A DNA stretch of 64,000 bases from Oceanococcus atlanticus (GTDB lineage: Bacteria > Pseudomonadota > Gammaproteobacteria > Nevskiales > Oceanococcaceae). The notes beneath the pieces are model-generated. The model saw nothing but the letters and a program-made list of their open reading frames with translations, did not search any database and was not told where the DNA came from. Position 1 is the first letter of the stretch. Each line of letters starts with the position of its first letter. Shown piece by piece: positions 17,967-26,230 of the stretch. The stretch lies in assembly GCF_002088235.1 (NCBI RefSeq), contig NZ_AQQV01000003.1, positions 62,001 through 126,000 of the forward strand, written 5' to 3'. The position numbers and the translations under genes were made by a program.

Positions 17967-17998
17967 CCGCGGGGGCAGGGATTGCCTCCTCGGTTTTT
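17967..17998 (+). promoter_or_regulatory. Leader hairpin, copy B, upstream of the DUF1329 gene
   Basis: Stem CCGCGGGGGCA / TGCCTCCTCGG with one mismatch and one G-T pair, loop GGGAT, then TTTTT. It sits 17 bases before the start codon at 18015. The shape is that of a terminator placed inside a 5' leader, which would suit attenuation. Copy A at 15056 shares the loop and flanks. Confidence 0.5.
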
Positions 17999-18014
17999 GT
18001 GCACGGGATGAGAC

Positions 18015-19385
18015 ATGAGAAAAACACCTTGCAGCGGTCTGGCACTGGGCCTGATGCTGGTCCAGTTGGCCTGGGCCGATGCCACTCCGCAGCAGATTGA
18101 TCAGCTCGGCGGTGATGAGCTGACCTGCATGGGAGCGGTGCGCGCAGGCACACCTGGTGGTGTGGCGGCATACACCGGAAAGTATCAGGGGCAATGGCCG
18201 GGGCTGGACAAGCCGCACGGCTGGGTGCCCGGCCCCTACGCTGATGAGCAGCCACTGTATGTGGTGACACAGGCCAATATGGCGCAGTACGCCGATCTGC
18301 TGACTGATGGGCAAAAAGCCCTGCTGCAGAAGTATCCCGAACACTACCGCATGCGGGTTTTCCCCAGTCATCGCGATTTCCGCCCGCACGAATGGGTCTG
18401 TGATGTGGTCAAGCGCAATGCCGAAGTGGCCGCGCTGCGTGACGATGGTCTGGGTGTGAGCGGTTACACCGGCGCGCATCCGTTTCCGTTTCCAGACAAT
18501 GGTCTGGAGGCGATCTGGAATGTCATTGTCCCGCACCGGGCTGGCTCGGAGCAGGTGGTTTACGACATCGCTGATGTCTATCCCAATGGCACCGTGGCCT
18601 GGGGCAAGAGCGAGTTTCGCACCTTGGGTACAGGCACCGGCGCGCCCGGCCAGCCCTTCGAGCTCGTGCCTTTCGACAAAGAACATGCGGCGGCACTGTT
18701 CTTCATGAAATTCCTGGCGCCGGATCGCCTCAAAGGCCAGGTGGCGGTGGGTTATCAGCCGAACAATTTCTCCGGCGATGCAACGCAAGCGTGGCAATAC
18801 TTGCCCGGCCTGCGGCGCGTGCGTAAAGCTCCCGAAGTCGGTTTTGATTATCCGGTGCCGCCCTCGGGTTTGCGCACCTCTGATGATGACTACCTGTTCA
18901 ACGGCTCACCACACCGCTACAACTGGACTCTGGTCGGACGCAAAGAGGTGCTGATTCCGTATCACAACTTCGAGCTGAACAGCCCCGAGCTGAGCTACGA
19001 CGACATCATCCAGCTGCACACCATCAATCCCGACCACTTCCGTTACGAATTGCACCGCGTCTGGGTGATCGATGCGCAGGTCAAAGACGGGCTGCGCCAT
19101 GTGTACAAGCGTCGCCGTCTGTATGCCGATGAAGACACTTGGCTGGCGATGTGGGCCGACAACTACGATGGCCAGGATCAACTCTGGCGCGTCGCCATGG
19201 TGGCGTACTTCTATTCGCAGGAATCTCTGACCTTCCACCGCGGCGCATCGATCTACCACGACCTCACCTCGGGGGCTTACGAGGCCACCTATCTGACCAA
19301 CGAAAGTGACGATTGGTGGCGCCTGAACCAGCCCATGGCGCGACGTAATTTCAGTCCGGAAGCGGCTGCCAGGGCGGGCAATTAG
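18015..19385 (+). CDS. DUF1329 family outer-membrane-associated protein
   Basis: Protein of 456 residues with a signal peptide (LALGLMLVQLAWADA). DUF1329 proteins have a LolA/LolB-like fold and often accompany DUF1302 and RND genes. Typical stretches here are WQYLPGLRRVRKAPEVGFD, LFNGSPHRYNWTLVGRKE and YELHRVWVIDAQVKDG. It probably handles a lipid or other hydrophobic substrate at the inner face of the outer membrane. An unusual hairpin with a U-run precedes the start. It ends overlapping the convergent SDR gene by four bases. Its natural partner here would be the RND/LolA-like/DUF1302 operon at 8606-13481. Confidence 0.85.
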   Translation: MRKTPCSGLALGLMLVQLAWADATPQQIDQLGGDELTCMGAVRAGTPGGVAAYTGKYQGQWPGLDKPHGWVPGPYADEQPLYVVTQANMAQYADLLTDGQKALLQKYPEHYRMRVFPSHRDFRPHEWVCDVVKRNAEVAALRDDGLGVSGYTGAHPFPFPDNGLEAIWNVIVPHRAGSEQVVYDIADVYPNGTVAWGKSEFRTLGTGTGAPGQPFELVPFDKEHAAALFFMKFLAPDRLKGQVAVGYQPNNFSGDATQAWQYLPGLRRVRKAPEVGFDYPVPPSGLRTSDDDYLFNGSPHRYNWTLVGRKEVLIPYHNFELNSPELSYDDIIQLHTINPDHFRYELHRVWVIDAQVKDGLRHVYKRRRLYADEDTWLAMWADNYDGQDQLWRVAMVAYFYSQESLTFHRGASIYHDLTSGAYEATYLTNESDDWWRLNQPMARRNFSPEAAARAGN

Positions 19386-20194
19386 CTGTCGTTCTGCGCC
19401 TCATATTTCATCGCCATCGCAGCGATACGGGCTAGAAGCTGACGCGGCATGAAACGCACCTGAAATGCGTTGATGGCGTTGATTAGGCCGGTGACGATTT
19501 CCGGGCGGCCTTTTAGCGTGCGCTTGAGGGCCATGCGTGCGACCTCCCGGCTGCTCATCATGGTCGCGTTGTGGAAACGGTTGCGTGCCTGACCTGATAC
19601 GCGCAGGAACTCGGTTTCGGTCACGCCGGGGCAGACCACGGTGCTGGTCACGCCGGTGCCTTTGAGTTCGTAGTGCAGCGCATGGCTGAAACTCAGTACG
19701 TAGGCCTTGGCCGCGGAATAGGCACCATAGCCAGGCGAGGGCTGGAAAGCGCCAACCGAGGAGATCTGCATGATCCGGCCGTAGCCGTTTTCCACCATCG
19801 GGTTCACGAACAGGCGGGCCAGGTGGGTCAGCGCGACGATATCCAGCTGCAGCATCTGATCGGTGCGCTGCCACTCGGTGTGTCGGAAATCACCAAAAAG
19901 ACCGAAGCCGGCGTTGTTGATGAGGATGTCGATGTGGATACCGGCGCTGGCCAGGTCAGCGGCCAGAGCTTCGCGCGCACCTGCGTCGCTCAGGTCACAA
20001 CAGCGATATTCCGCAGGTGTGCCGAATTCATCCTGGATGTCGACACTGAGCTGCTGCAGCAGCTGCTCGCGCCGGGCCACCACAATCACCCTTGCGCCCA
20101 TGGCGGCCAATTGCTTGGCAAAGTCGACGCCCAGACCGCTGGAGGCGCCGGTAACCAGCGCGGTTTTTCCTTCAAGTGATGTTTTTCCGAACAT
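19382..20194 (-). CDS. Short-chain dehydrogenase/reductase
   Basis: Rossmann-fold NAD(P)-dependent oxidoreductase of 270 residues from this start. The glycine motif TGASSGLG is at residues 15-22, NNAGFG near 92 and the catalytic YSAAK near 160, with the preceding Ser in ISSVGAF. It belongs to the classical SDR group close to DltE/retinol-dehydrogenase-like proteins; substrate unknown. The frame can also start at a GTG at 20221. A long hydrophobic/basic C-terminus (INAFQVRFMPRQLLARIAAM) suggests membrane association. It converges on the DUF1329 gene with overlapping stops. Confidence 0.85.
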   Translation of the reverse strand: MFGKTSLEGKTALVTGASSGLGVDFAKQLAAMGARVIVVARREQLLQQLSVDIQDEFGTPAEYRCCDLSDAGAREALAADLASAGIHIDILINNAGFGLFGDFRHTEWQRTDQMLQLDIVALTHLARLFVNPMVENGYGRIMQISSVGAFQPSPGYGAYSAAKAYVLSFSHALHYELKGTGVTSTVVCPGVTETEFLRVSGQARNRFHNATMMSSREVARMALKRTLKGRPEIVTGLINAINAFQVRFMPRQLLARIAAMAMKYEAQNDS

Positions 20195-20254
20195 GCGATG
20201 CAACCGAACAAAGAGGCCCACAGTGTGCCATGTCCATCTTTGCCGGTGTCCGCG

Positions 20255-22417
20255 TTACGGGGCTTGATGCATTTCCAGCGCAAGCACGCGCATGATGGCT
20301 GCTTGCAACACCAGATCGGCCTGATTGCGGGCGATGCGTTTGTCGACGATAGCCTCTGCCAGGGCGGCCAGGCCAAGCTTGCGCATCTGCTGCTGCGCGC
20401 TCAGGTAGTTGAGCCAATCACCCAGATGTCGTCCACGTTGCAAGGCGAGTTGATTGCGTGTGCGCAAGGCGCCGGGACTTGCGGTGCGGCCTTGCATCCA
20501 GGCACGTAAATCCAGATCAACCAATGTGCTGAACGACTCGCGGGCAGCCTCTTCGGCGCGCTGAGCGCTTTTCAAAGTGCCGGCAAACTTGCGAAGTTGT
20601 TCGTACAGGCGCGGGCGCAACTTTTGTTCCAGAACGCGTCTTAGCGGGCCTAGCGGAACGCTCTGTATGGCATCTGCAAGCGCCAATGTGGCGATGGCCT
20701 TGCGCAGCATGGCCTCGGAGGTCACCGAGCCGTGGATCTCCATCTCCATGCCCTTGAACAGAGCATGCTGCTTGCGGAATTGGGCCCACTGGGCCTGACC
20801 TGCGATAAGACGCCCCTGTGCGTCCACGTCCTGGGCCAAATCACCAATGCTGCGCTGGTCATCGCTGGCCAGATCGCCAAGTGTGTTGAGGGCCTGCTTG
20901 AGCGCCCGCACTACGCTGGCGATGCCGTGCTCGGGATCAAGCAGATTGCAGCGGTTGTCGCGCAGCGGGGCCTGTTCGGCCAGGATGGCGTGCAGTTTGT
21001 GATAAGTCGCCAGCGCATCCTCAATGGTGTGCTGATGCTGCTGACGCATCTTGCGAATACTCAAGGTCACCCGGTCCGGCAGGCTGAGAATGCACTGGCC
21101 GAGCTTGGCGCGTTCCCCCTGGTACTCACGTTGCACTTTCAGATACCAGGCGCGCAGGGTCTCGGCCATGCGCACGTCGGTGTCAGGCCCTTGATACAGC
21201 CGCCCTAGATGTTTGGCGTAAATTGGATGGTCGTTCAGGGCCTTGAGGGAAATCGCGTATTCGATGAGGCTGGGCAATTGCGCACTGATATCGGCCAGCA
21301 CAATCTCGTCATCCAGGCAAAACTTGAGCAACTCCTGGCGCACGGCGCGCCCGCGTGTGTTCAGCCACAGGTTGGACTTGCCGCCGTCCAGGGCGCTGCG
21401 TATGCGCTCAAGCTGATTGATTGAAGGCAGGGCATTCAGGTCAAACTGATTGCGTAAAAGCTCGGCGCGCTGATTCAGGGTTTGTAGTTCTCGGTGCAGA
21501 TGACTGAGCGCTTTGTCAAACTCCGCCTGCTTGAGCGCGGGGTCACGCCATTGCAAAAACGAGTGCGGGACCGCAGCGATTGCAGCGAGCAGCTTTTCCA
21601 GTTCATCCAGACCCTGGCAACTGGTGGCAAACACGGGGTCGCCGGGCAGGCGCAGGGCTGCGGTGAGTTTGTCGAGTTCCGGCGCCAGTCGATTGAGGTC
21701 GCTGATGAATGTGTCTGCACGCAGTAAGACATCGCGCAGCTGCCCCAGGGTTGTGTGTGGCGCCAGATGGGTCGTCAAGGTGGCGATGCCGCGCTGATGA
21801 CGCTGCAGACACTGCGCATCAAACATGTCCCAGGGACTGACTCGGCTGGCCAGACGGATCGACAGCGCACCCAGTGACAGAAACATGTCGAGGCCGTTGC
21901 GCGACTGTTGCAAACGCTCGCCACTGAGCGCCGGCAGATACTCCCAGATGACATCTTCGTCCGGTTCCGGCAGCTGCTCCAGGGCGTCGATCAGCTCGCC
22001 CAGTTGGGTCATCGGTAAGCCCGCATCGGCACCTGCAGGTAGAAAATGACGCAGGTCCGCAAGCAAGCCGGACACGGCAACCAAACTGGCCTGCCATTCG
22101 GTCAGGCGTTCGCTGACCTGACTGAACTGAGCGGGATCAAGTTGTGTGTTGTTGATACCTGCCCAGGGGTGACTGGCCAGATCGCCGGATATGGTCAGCT
22201 GGCTGAGGACCTGATCGTGACTTTGGATAAAGCGCTGCAGCAGCTGGCTCAAACGGTCGCGCATGGCCGCCGTCAGGGTGTCGCCATTGTGGCCCTGCGG
22301 ACAATACGCATCGACCTTGTCGCGCAACTTGAGCTGCAGCTGTGCCGCTTGCAGCTTGATGTCGCGGGGGCTTAGGCCGGTGGCGCGCCAGGTTGATGTC
22401 GGGTGAAGCTCTGACAT
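20255..22417 (-). CDS. Large orphan protein resembling the spacer region of DUF4011/DUF3320-type SF1 helicases
   Basis: Protein of 720 residues, mostly alpha-helical with many Leu-rich heptad-like stretches. I see no Walker A or B motif, no signal peptide and no membrane segment. Two stretches resemble the linker between helicase halves in very large bacterial superfamily-1 helicases: FDLNALPSINQLERIRSALD, and the C-terminal segment with DWLNYLSAQQQMRKLGLAAL followed by AEAIVDKRIARNQADLVL. The protein stops where such helicases would continue into their second half. It therefore looks like a stand-alone spacer module or a stable remnant. No helicase gene lies nearby. It is followed on the same strand by the SDR after a 60-base gap. 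Family assignment is uncertain. Confidence 0.6.
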   Translation of the reverse strand: MSELHPTSTWRATGLSPRDIKLQAAQLQLKLRDKVDAYCPQGHNGDTLTAAMRDRLSQLLQRFIQSHDQVLSQLTISGDLASHPWAGINNTQLDPAQFSQVSERLTEWQASLVAVSGLLADLRHFLPAGADAGLPMTQLGELIDALEQLPEPDEDVIWEYLPALSGERLQQSRNGLDMFLSLGALSIRLASRVSPWDMFDAQCLQRHQRGIATLTTHLAPHTTLGQLRDVLLRADTFISDLNRLAPELDKLTAALRLPGDPVFATSCQGLDELEKLLAAIAAVPHSFLQWRDPALKQAEFDKALSHLHRELQTLNQRAELLRNQFDLNALPSINQLERIRSALDGGKSNLWLNTRGRAVRQELLKFCLDDEIVLADISAQLPSLIEYAISLKALNDHPIYAKHLGRLYQGPDTDVRMAETLRAWYLKVQREYQGERAKLGQCILSLPDRVTLSIRKMRQQHQHTIEDALATYHKLHAILAEQAPLRDNRCNLLDPEHGIASVVRALKQALNTLGDLASDDQRSIGDLAQDVDAQGRLIAGQAQWAQFRKQHALFKGMEMEIHGSVTSEAMLRKAIATLALADAIQSVPLGPLRRVLEQKLRPRLYEQLRKFAGTLKSAQRAEEAARESFSTLVDLDLRAWMQGRTASPGALRTRNQLALQRGRHLGDWLNYLSAQQQMRKLGLAALAEAIVDKRIARNQADLVLQAAIMRVLALEMHQAP

Positions 22418-22498
22418 GAAAATCGCTCAACGCTAATCCGCACAGTCTAATGTGCGCCGAGGCGGCTTCCATGCGCCGAACAGAGGATACGCTAGGGC

Positions 22499-23266
22499 TC
22501 AGGCGACAGCGTGCAGGTAACGGTGCCCGTCATGTCGCAATCGGGCAAAGTTTAGCTGGTAAATGCGGTCAATGCGCGGGTCGTCCAGGACCTGCTCCGG
22601 CGCGCCGTCGAGCGCGACATCACCGTCATGCAGTATGAGCAAGCGGTCTGCATAGCGGCTGGCCAGGTTCAGATCGTGCAACACACAGATCACGGTCCAG
22701 CCGCGCGCGGCGCAGTCTTTGAGACATTGCATGGTTTGATGCTGCCAACGTGGATCCAGGCTGGCTGTGGGTTCGTCGAGAAGGCACAGCGCATCGGTGC
22801 TTTGCTCATGCAGTTGGCACAAGCTGCGGGCGAACTGCACCCGCGCGCGCTGGCCACCAGACAGGCGTGAGTAAATCGCTTGATGCTGATCACTCAGCCC
22901 AACCTGATCCAGGGCTGCAGCAATGGCCTGTTGGCCGTACGCAGTATCTTCGTCGGTGTACGGGCTGCGGCCCAGGGCCACAACCTGATGCACAGGCCAC
23001 GCGGGCTGGTTGGGCACTTGTTGTGAGAGCACCGCGCGACGGCGAGCCAAACGCAGGGGCTGCCAGTGGCGCAGGTCCATGCCGTCCAGGCTTATACGTC
23101 CGCTGCTGGGCCTCAGTTCGCCGCTGAGCAGGCGTATGAGCGTGCTTTTTCCGCTGCCGTTTGGCCCGCCAATGACGCACAGCTGGCCGGGCCTGAATGC
23201 CACGCTGATGTGATCCAGGCACAGACGGCGATCATGCCGGTGACTCAGGTGATGGGTTTTCAACAT
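22499..23266 (-). CDS. hmuV: Heme ABC transporter ATP-binding protein
   Basis: ABC ATPase of 255 residues. Walker A GPNGSGKST is at residues 34-42, the signature LSGGQRARVQFARSL near 141 and Walker B LCLLDEPTASLD near 165, followed by the switch His in VLHDLNLA. It powers heme import through HmuU. I placed the start at the ATG at 23266 (MLKTHHLSHRHD), where homology begins; the frame is open to 23416 but that part overlaps hmuU. It is the last gene of the minus-strand hmuTUV operon, probably Fur-regulated from the box at 25201. Confidence 0.92.
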   Translation of the reverse strand: MLKTHHLSHRHDRRLCLDHISVAFRPGQLCVIGGPNGSGKSTLIRLLSGELRPSSGRISLDGMDLRHWQPLRLARRRAVLSQQVPNQPAWPVHQVVALGRSPYTDEDTAYGQQAIAAALDQVGLSDQHQAIYSRLSGGQRARVQFARSLCQLHEQSTDALCLLDEPTASLDPRWQHQTMQCLKDCAARGWTVICVLHDLNLASRYADRLLILHDGDVALDGAPEQVLDDPRIDRIYQLNFARLRHDGHRYLHAVA

Positions 23267-23297
23267 GATGCTCAATCGCGGCTCGGTGTTTGTGTGC

Positions 23298-24320
23298 TCA
23301 CAGGCTTTCCAGTTGGCGTCGTTTGGCGTAGAGCAAGGCAATGAAGAAGGGCGCACCGCACAAGGCGGTGACAACGCCGATGGGCAACTCGGCTGGCGCC
23401 ACAACCAGACGCGCAACGGTGTCCGCAGCGACCGTTAGCACTGCGCCGGTGAGCATGGCGGTGGGTAGCAGACTGCGGTGCCCCGGGGCACAGAACATAC
23501 GTGCAACATGAGGGACCACCAGGCCGACAAAGGCGATGACTCCGGTGTAGGCGACCACAGCGCCAACGCTGAGCGCGACCGCTGCGATCAACAGTCGGCG
23601 GCTGCGTTCCACCGCAAAACCCAGATGGCCGGCGGTCGCATCTCCCAGTGTTAATGCATCCAGCACGCGGGTCTGGCGCAACATCACGGCGCCGCATACA
23701 ACAAGCACGGGCGTTAGCAACGCAAGCTCTTGCCAGCCGGTGCGAGCGACGCTTCCAAACAGCCAGAAAGTGAGGGTGCGTAAAGCCGGGTCGTCGGCCG
23801 CATAGGTCAGCAGGCCGAGAATGGCGCTGGCCAAGGCGTTGACGGCAATGCCTGCGAGTAGCAACGTCGTGGCCGGCGTGTGGCCGTCTACGCGAGCCAG
23901 TGCCATGACGCCGAAGCACACCATAAGGCTGAGCGCGAAAGCAGCTGCAGGCAACCACATCAGCGCGCCACCGAACACGATCACCAGCGCAGCGCCGACC
24001 GCGCCACCGGTGGAAATACCGATCAAGGCGGGTTCGACCGGCGGGTTGCGTGTGAGCCCTTGCAACACGGCGCCGGCGCCAGCCAGGGCGGCACCGGTGA
24101 GCATTGCGGTGAGGGTGCGTGGCAGCCGGATCATGGTAATGGTGGCGGTTTCGTGCGCGGGTAGCTGTGTTTCGCGCTGCAACAGCCATTGCCACAGAAT
24201 GTCCAGGATGCGCTCCGGGGCGATGCGAATGGGCCCCAGACTGAGACTGAGTAGGAGCACCACCACACCGACCGCAAAGGCCGTGATGCGCATTGCCTTG
24301 GCGTGCTGCAAAGGCCTCAC
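23298..24320 (-). CDS. hmuU: Heme ABC transporter permease (FecCD family)
   Basis: Inner-membrane permease of 340 residues with about nine to ten membrane segments. FecCD signatures include RLPRTLTAMLTGAALAGAGA, QGLTRNPPVEPALIGISTGG and the C-terminal GVIAFVGLVVPHVARMFCAP, the coupling region for HmuV. The start used is a GTG overlapping the hmuT stop (GTGA); an ATG nine codons on (24293) is the alternative. It forms the membrane channel for heme delivered by HmuT. Confidence 0.92.
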   Translation of the reverse strand: MRPLQHAKAMRITAFAVGVVVLLLSLSLGPIRIAPERILDILWQWLLQRETQLPAHETATITMIRLPRTLTAMLTGAALAGAGAVLQGLTRNPPVEPALIGISTGGAVGAALVIVFGGALMWLPAAAFALSLMVCFGVMALARVDGHTPATTLLLAGIAVNALASAILGLLTYAADDPALRTLTFWLFGSVARTGWQELALLTPVLVVCGAVMLRQTRVLDALTLGDATAGHLGFAVERSRRLLIAAVALSVGAVVAYTGVIAFVGLVVPHVARMFCAPGHRSLLPTAMLTGAVLTVAADTVARLVVAPAELPIGVVTALCGAPFFIALLYAKRRQLESL

Positions 24321-25186
24321 GAGCCGCTGTCAGTCTGAAGGCCGATGAAGTGCTGGCTGAGCAGCTGCGCCGCGGTGCCCACACGCGGTCCCATGGCCAG
24401 GATCATGAGGCTGTCCATCACCAGCACTTGCTGCTTTTGTCCGGCTGGCGTGGCGGCAACACTGGGGCGCTGAAGAATACCCTGGCGGCCGCCCAGCATG
24501 GGCAGCGCGTGCTGAGGAACGATGATGATGTCGGGGGCCAAACTGATGATGGCCTCATCACCAACAGGCCGGTAGCCGCTGAAACTGCTGGCCACATTGC
24601 GCGCGCCGGCCAGAGTGACCAGCGCGCCCGCGGCGCTGTCGCGCCCTGCAGCCATCCACTGACCGCCTTGTCCACCGATAACCACCAGGGCGCCCGGCTT
24701 ATGCTGTGGCGCCGGGGGCAGGGCCTTGATGGACTCCTCAATGCTCTTGATCAAAGCGCGCGCTTCGGCGTCCTTGCCCACAGCTTGCGCGATGCTTGAA
24801 ATCATCGCCAGCGCCTCGGCCAGGGGAGGCGGTTCGGGCAGCACGACAAGCTTGATGCCGGCGCTGCGCAGCTTTTGCAACACCGCCGGTGGACCGGCAT
24901 GGGCCGAGGCAAGCACCAGATCAGGCGCTGCCGAGAGAATGCCTTCGGCGGCGAGTTCGCGGTAGTAACCCACCTTGGGTAGGGCGTGTACGGCCGGTGG
25001 CCAGACGCTGCTGGTGTCTGTTGCCACAACCTGTTGGCCTGCGCCCAAGGCATAGACCGTTTCGGTGACCGTGCCGCCTAGGGTGACGAGTCGCAATGGC
25101 GCGTTTTCGGAGGATTGTGCGGAGCTAAAAGGGCTCAGCAGCAGGATCAGAACCAGCCAGCAGCGGGAGGGGTTAATAAATTTCAT
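24317..25186 (-). CDS. hmuT: Periplasmic heme-binding protein of the ABC importer
   Basis: Class III substrate-binding protein of 289 residues with a signal peptide (LVLILLLSPFSSAQS). It has the HmuT/PhuT pattern: RLVTLGGTVTETVYALGAG at the start, then PKVGYYRELAAEGILSAAPD with the Tyr expected to ligate heme, and a long linker helix (LAEALAMISSIAQAVGKD). It passes heme from the outer-membrane receptor to HmuUV. It is the first gene of the operon, 76 bases from the divergent hugZ with a Fur box between. Confidence 0.92.
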   Translation of the reverse strand: MKFINPSRCWLVLILLLSPFSSAQSSENAPLRLVTLGGTVTETVYALGAGQQVVATDTSSVWPPAVHALPKVGYYRELAAEGILSAAPDLVLASAHAGPPAVLQKLRSAGIKLVVLPEPPPLAEALAMISSIAQAVGKDAEARALIKSIEESIKALPPAPQHKPGALVVIGGQGGQWMAAGRDSAAGALVTLAGARNVASSFSGYRPVGDEAIISLAPDIIIVPQHALPMLGGRQGILQRPSVAATPAGQKQQVLVMDSLMILAMGPRVGTAAQLLSQHFIGLQTDSGS

Positions 25187-25199
25187 CGCGAATATTGAA

Positions 25200-25220
25200 A
25201 ATAAGAATGATTCGCATTAA
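25200..25220. promoter_or_regulatory. Fur box between hmuT and hugZ
   Basis: AATAAGAATGATTCGCATTA is a good Fur-type site centred on AATG-ATTCG-CATT. It lies in the 76-base divergent gap and could control both hmuTUV and hugZ in response to iron. Confidence 0.75.
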
Positions 25221-25262
25221 GTTAATCCCTCAGGTAGTTCAATTCAAGCACTGAGGACCCTC

Positions 25263-25991
25263 ATGCACCAGGCCGCACGCGACGCATATCAACTTTTGAG
25301 CAGCCGCCAATACGGGATTCTTTCGTCTTTGAGCGTAAAAGTGCGCGGCTATCCGCTCGGTTCGGTGACCCCTTATGTGCTGGATGGCGATGGCAATCCG
25401 GTGATCCTGATTTCGGATATCGCCCAGCACACCGCAAATCTCAAAGAAGACACCCGCTGCAGTCTGACGGTGGTCGAGAACACCGACGGCGATGTTCAAG
25501 CTCACGGCCGAATCTGTGTGATGGCCAATGCCGAGCCGTTGTCGGAGCATGGCGTCAGCGCGGTTGCTGCTCGTTATCTGCGCTTCTATCCAGACGCCGA
25601 AACATATTTCACCGCGCACGATTTCAGCTTCTGGCGCCTGTTGCCGCTAAAAATTCGCTACATCGGGGGCTTTGGTCAGATTCATTGGCTCGATCCTGAC
25701 GACACGCTCAAGGCCAACCCGTTTTCTGGTCCGGCAGAGACAGCAGCCTGTGTGCACATGAATGAACGCCACCAGGAAGCGCTGAGGCGCTATTGCGATT
25801 TCTCGAATATTGAATACAGCGGCGAGCAGCCTTTGATGGTTGGGCTTGATTCCGAAGCGCTGTATCTGCGGGTGGGGCTGGCCGTTCACCGGCTCGCTTT
25901 CCGCCGCAATGTGCTGACCAACGATCGCCTGCGTGAAGAGACCCTTGCCATGTGTCGCGCCGACTATTGGCGCACCAGGCGTGCGGCTTGA
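25263..25991 (+). CDS. hugZ: HugZ/HutZ family heme utilisation protein
   Basis: Protein of 242 residues with the split-barrel (pyridoxamine-phosphate-oxidase-like) fold of HugZ/HutZ, followed by the DUF2470-like C-terminal domain. Matching stretches are LLSSRQYGILSSLSVKVRGY, PLGSVTPYVLDGDGNPVILI, SDIAQHTANLKEDTRCSLTV and RYIGGFGQIHWLDPDD. Family members bind heme and take part in its degradation or storage in the cytoplasm. Its position opposite hmuTUV across a Fur box supports that role. About 235 bases without a clear gene follow. Confidence 0.92.
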   Translation: MHQAARDAYQLLSSRQYGILSSLSVKVRGYPLGSVTPYVLDGDGNPVILISDIAQHTANLKEDTRCSLTVVENTDGDVQAHGRICVMANAEPLSEHGVSAVAARYLRFYPDAETYFTAHDFSFWRLLPLKIRYIGGFGQIHWLDPDDTLKANPFSGPAETAACVHMNERHQEALRRYCDFSNIEYSGEQPLMVGLDSEALYLRVGLAVHRLAFRRNVLTNDRLREETLAMCRADYWRTRRAA

Positions 25992-26113
25992 TGCAGCTCG
26001 CTTACACAACACAGGCGTGTTGTTCCGGCGCTGGGCCGGGGTGGCTGGCGCTGCGCGTCAAGGCATGCACGTTGCCGCAGCCGGGCGCGCCAAGCGCTGA
26101 CCAAAATGACCAT

Positions 26114-26230
26114 ATGACACATCACGACGAGGCCGGCATTCCGCGCATTCGCGCGTCAAGTTCGACCCGCTTAAGCCTGAAGCGGTTGCGACGGGCACAT
26201 GACCACAACTCGCGGAGAGCACACCTATGA
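26114..26230 (+). CDS. Possible 38-residue basic peptide
   Basis: Short frame starting MTHHDEAGIPRIRA and rich in Arg/His/Ser. It occupies the place where a HemP-type peptide is often found in heme loci, but the sequence lacks the HemP features (such as YRLRLTR..KLILTK). It ends within the start of the next gene. Weak evidence. Confidence 0.15.
   Translation: MTHHDEAGIPRIRASSSTRLSLKRLRRAHDHNSRRAHL

Noticed and set aside
26114-26230. HemP peptide next to hugZ
   Set aside because: Location fits but the sequence lacks the HemP motif, so I list it only as a weak unknown peptide.
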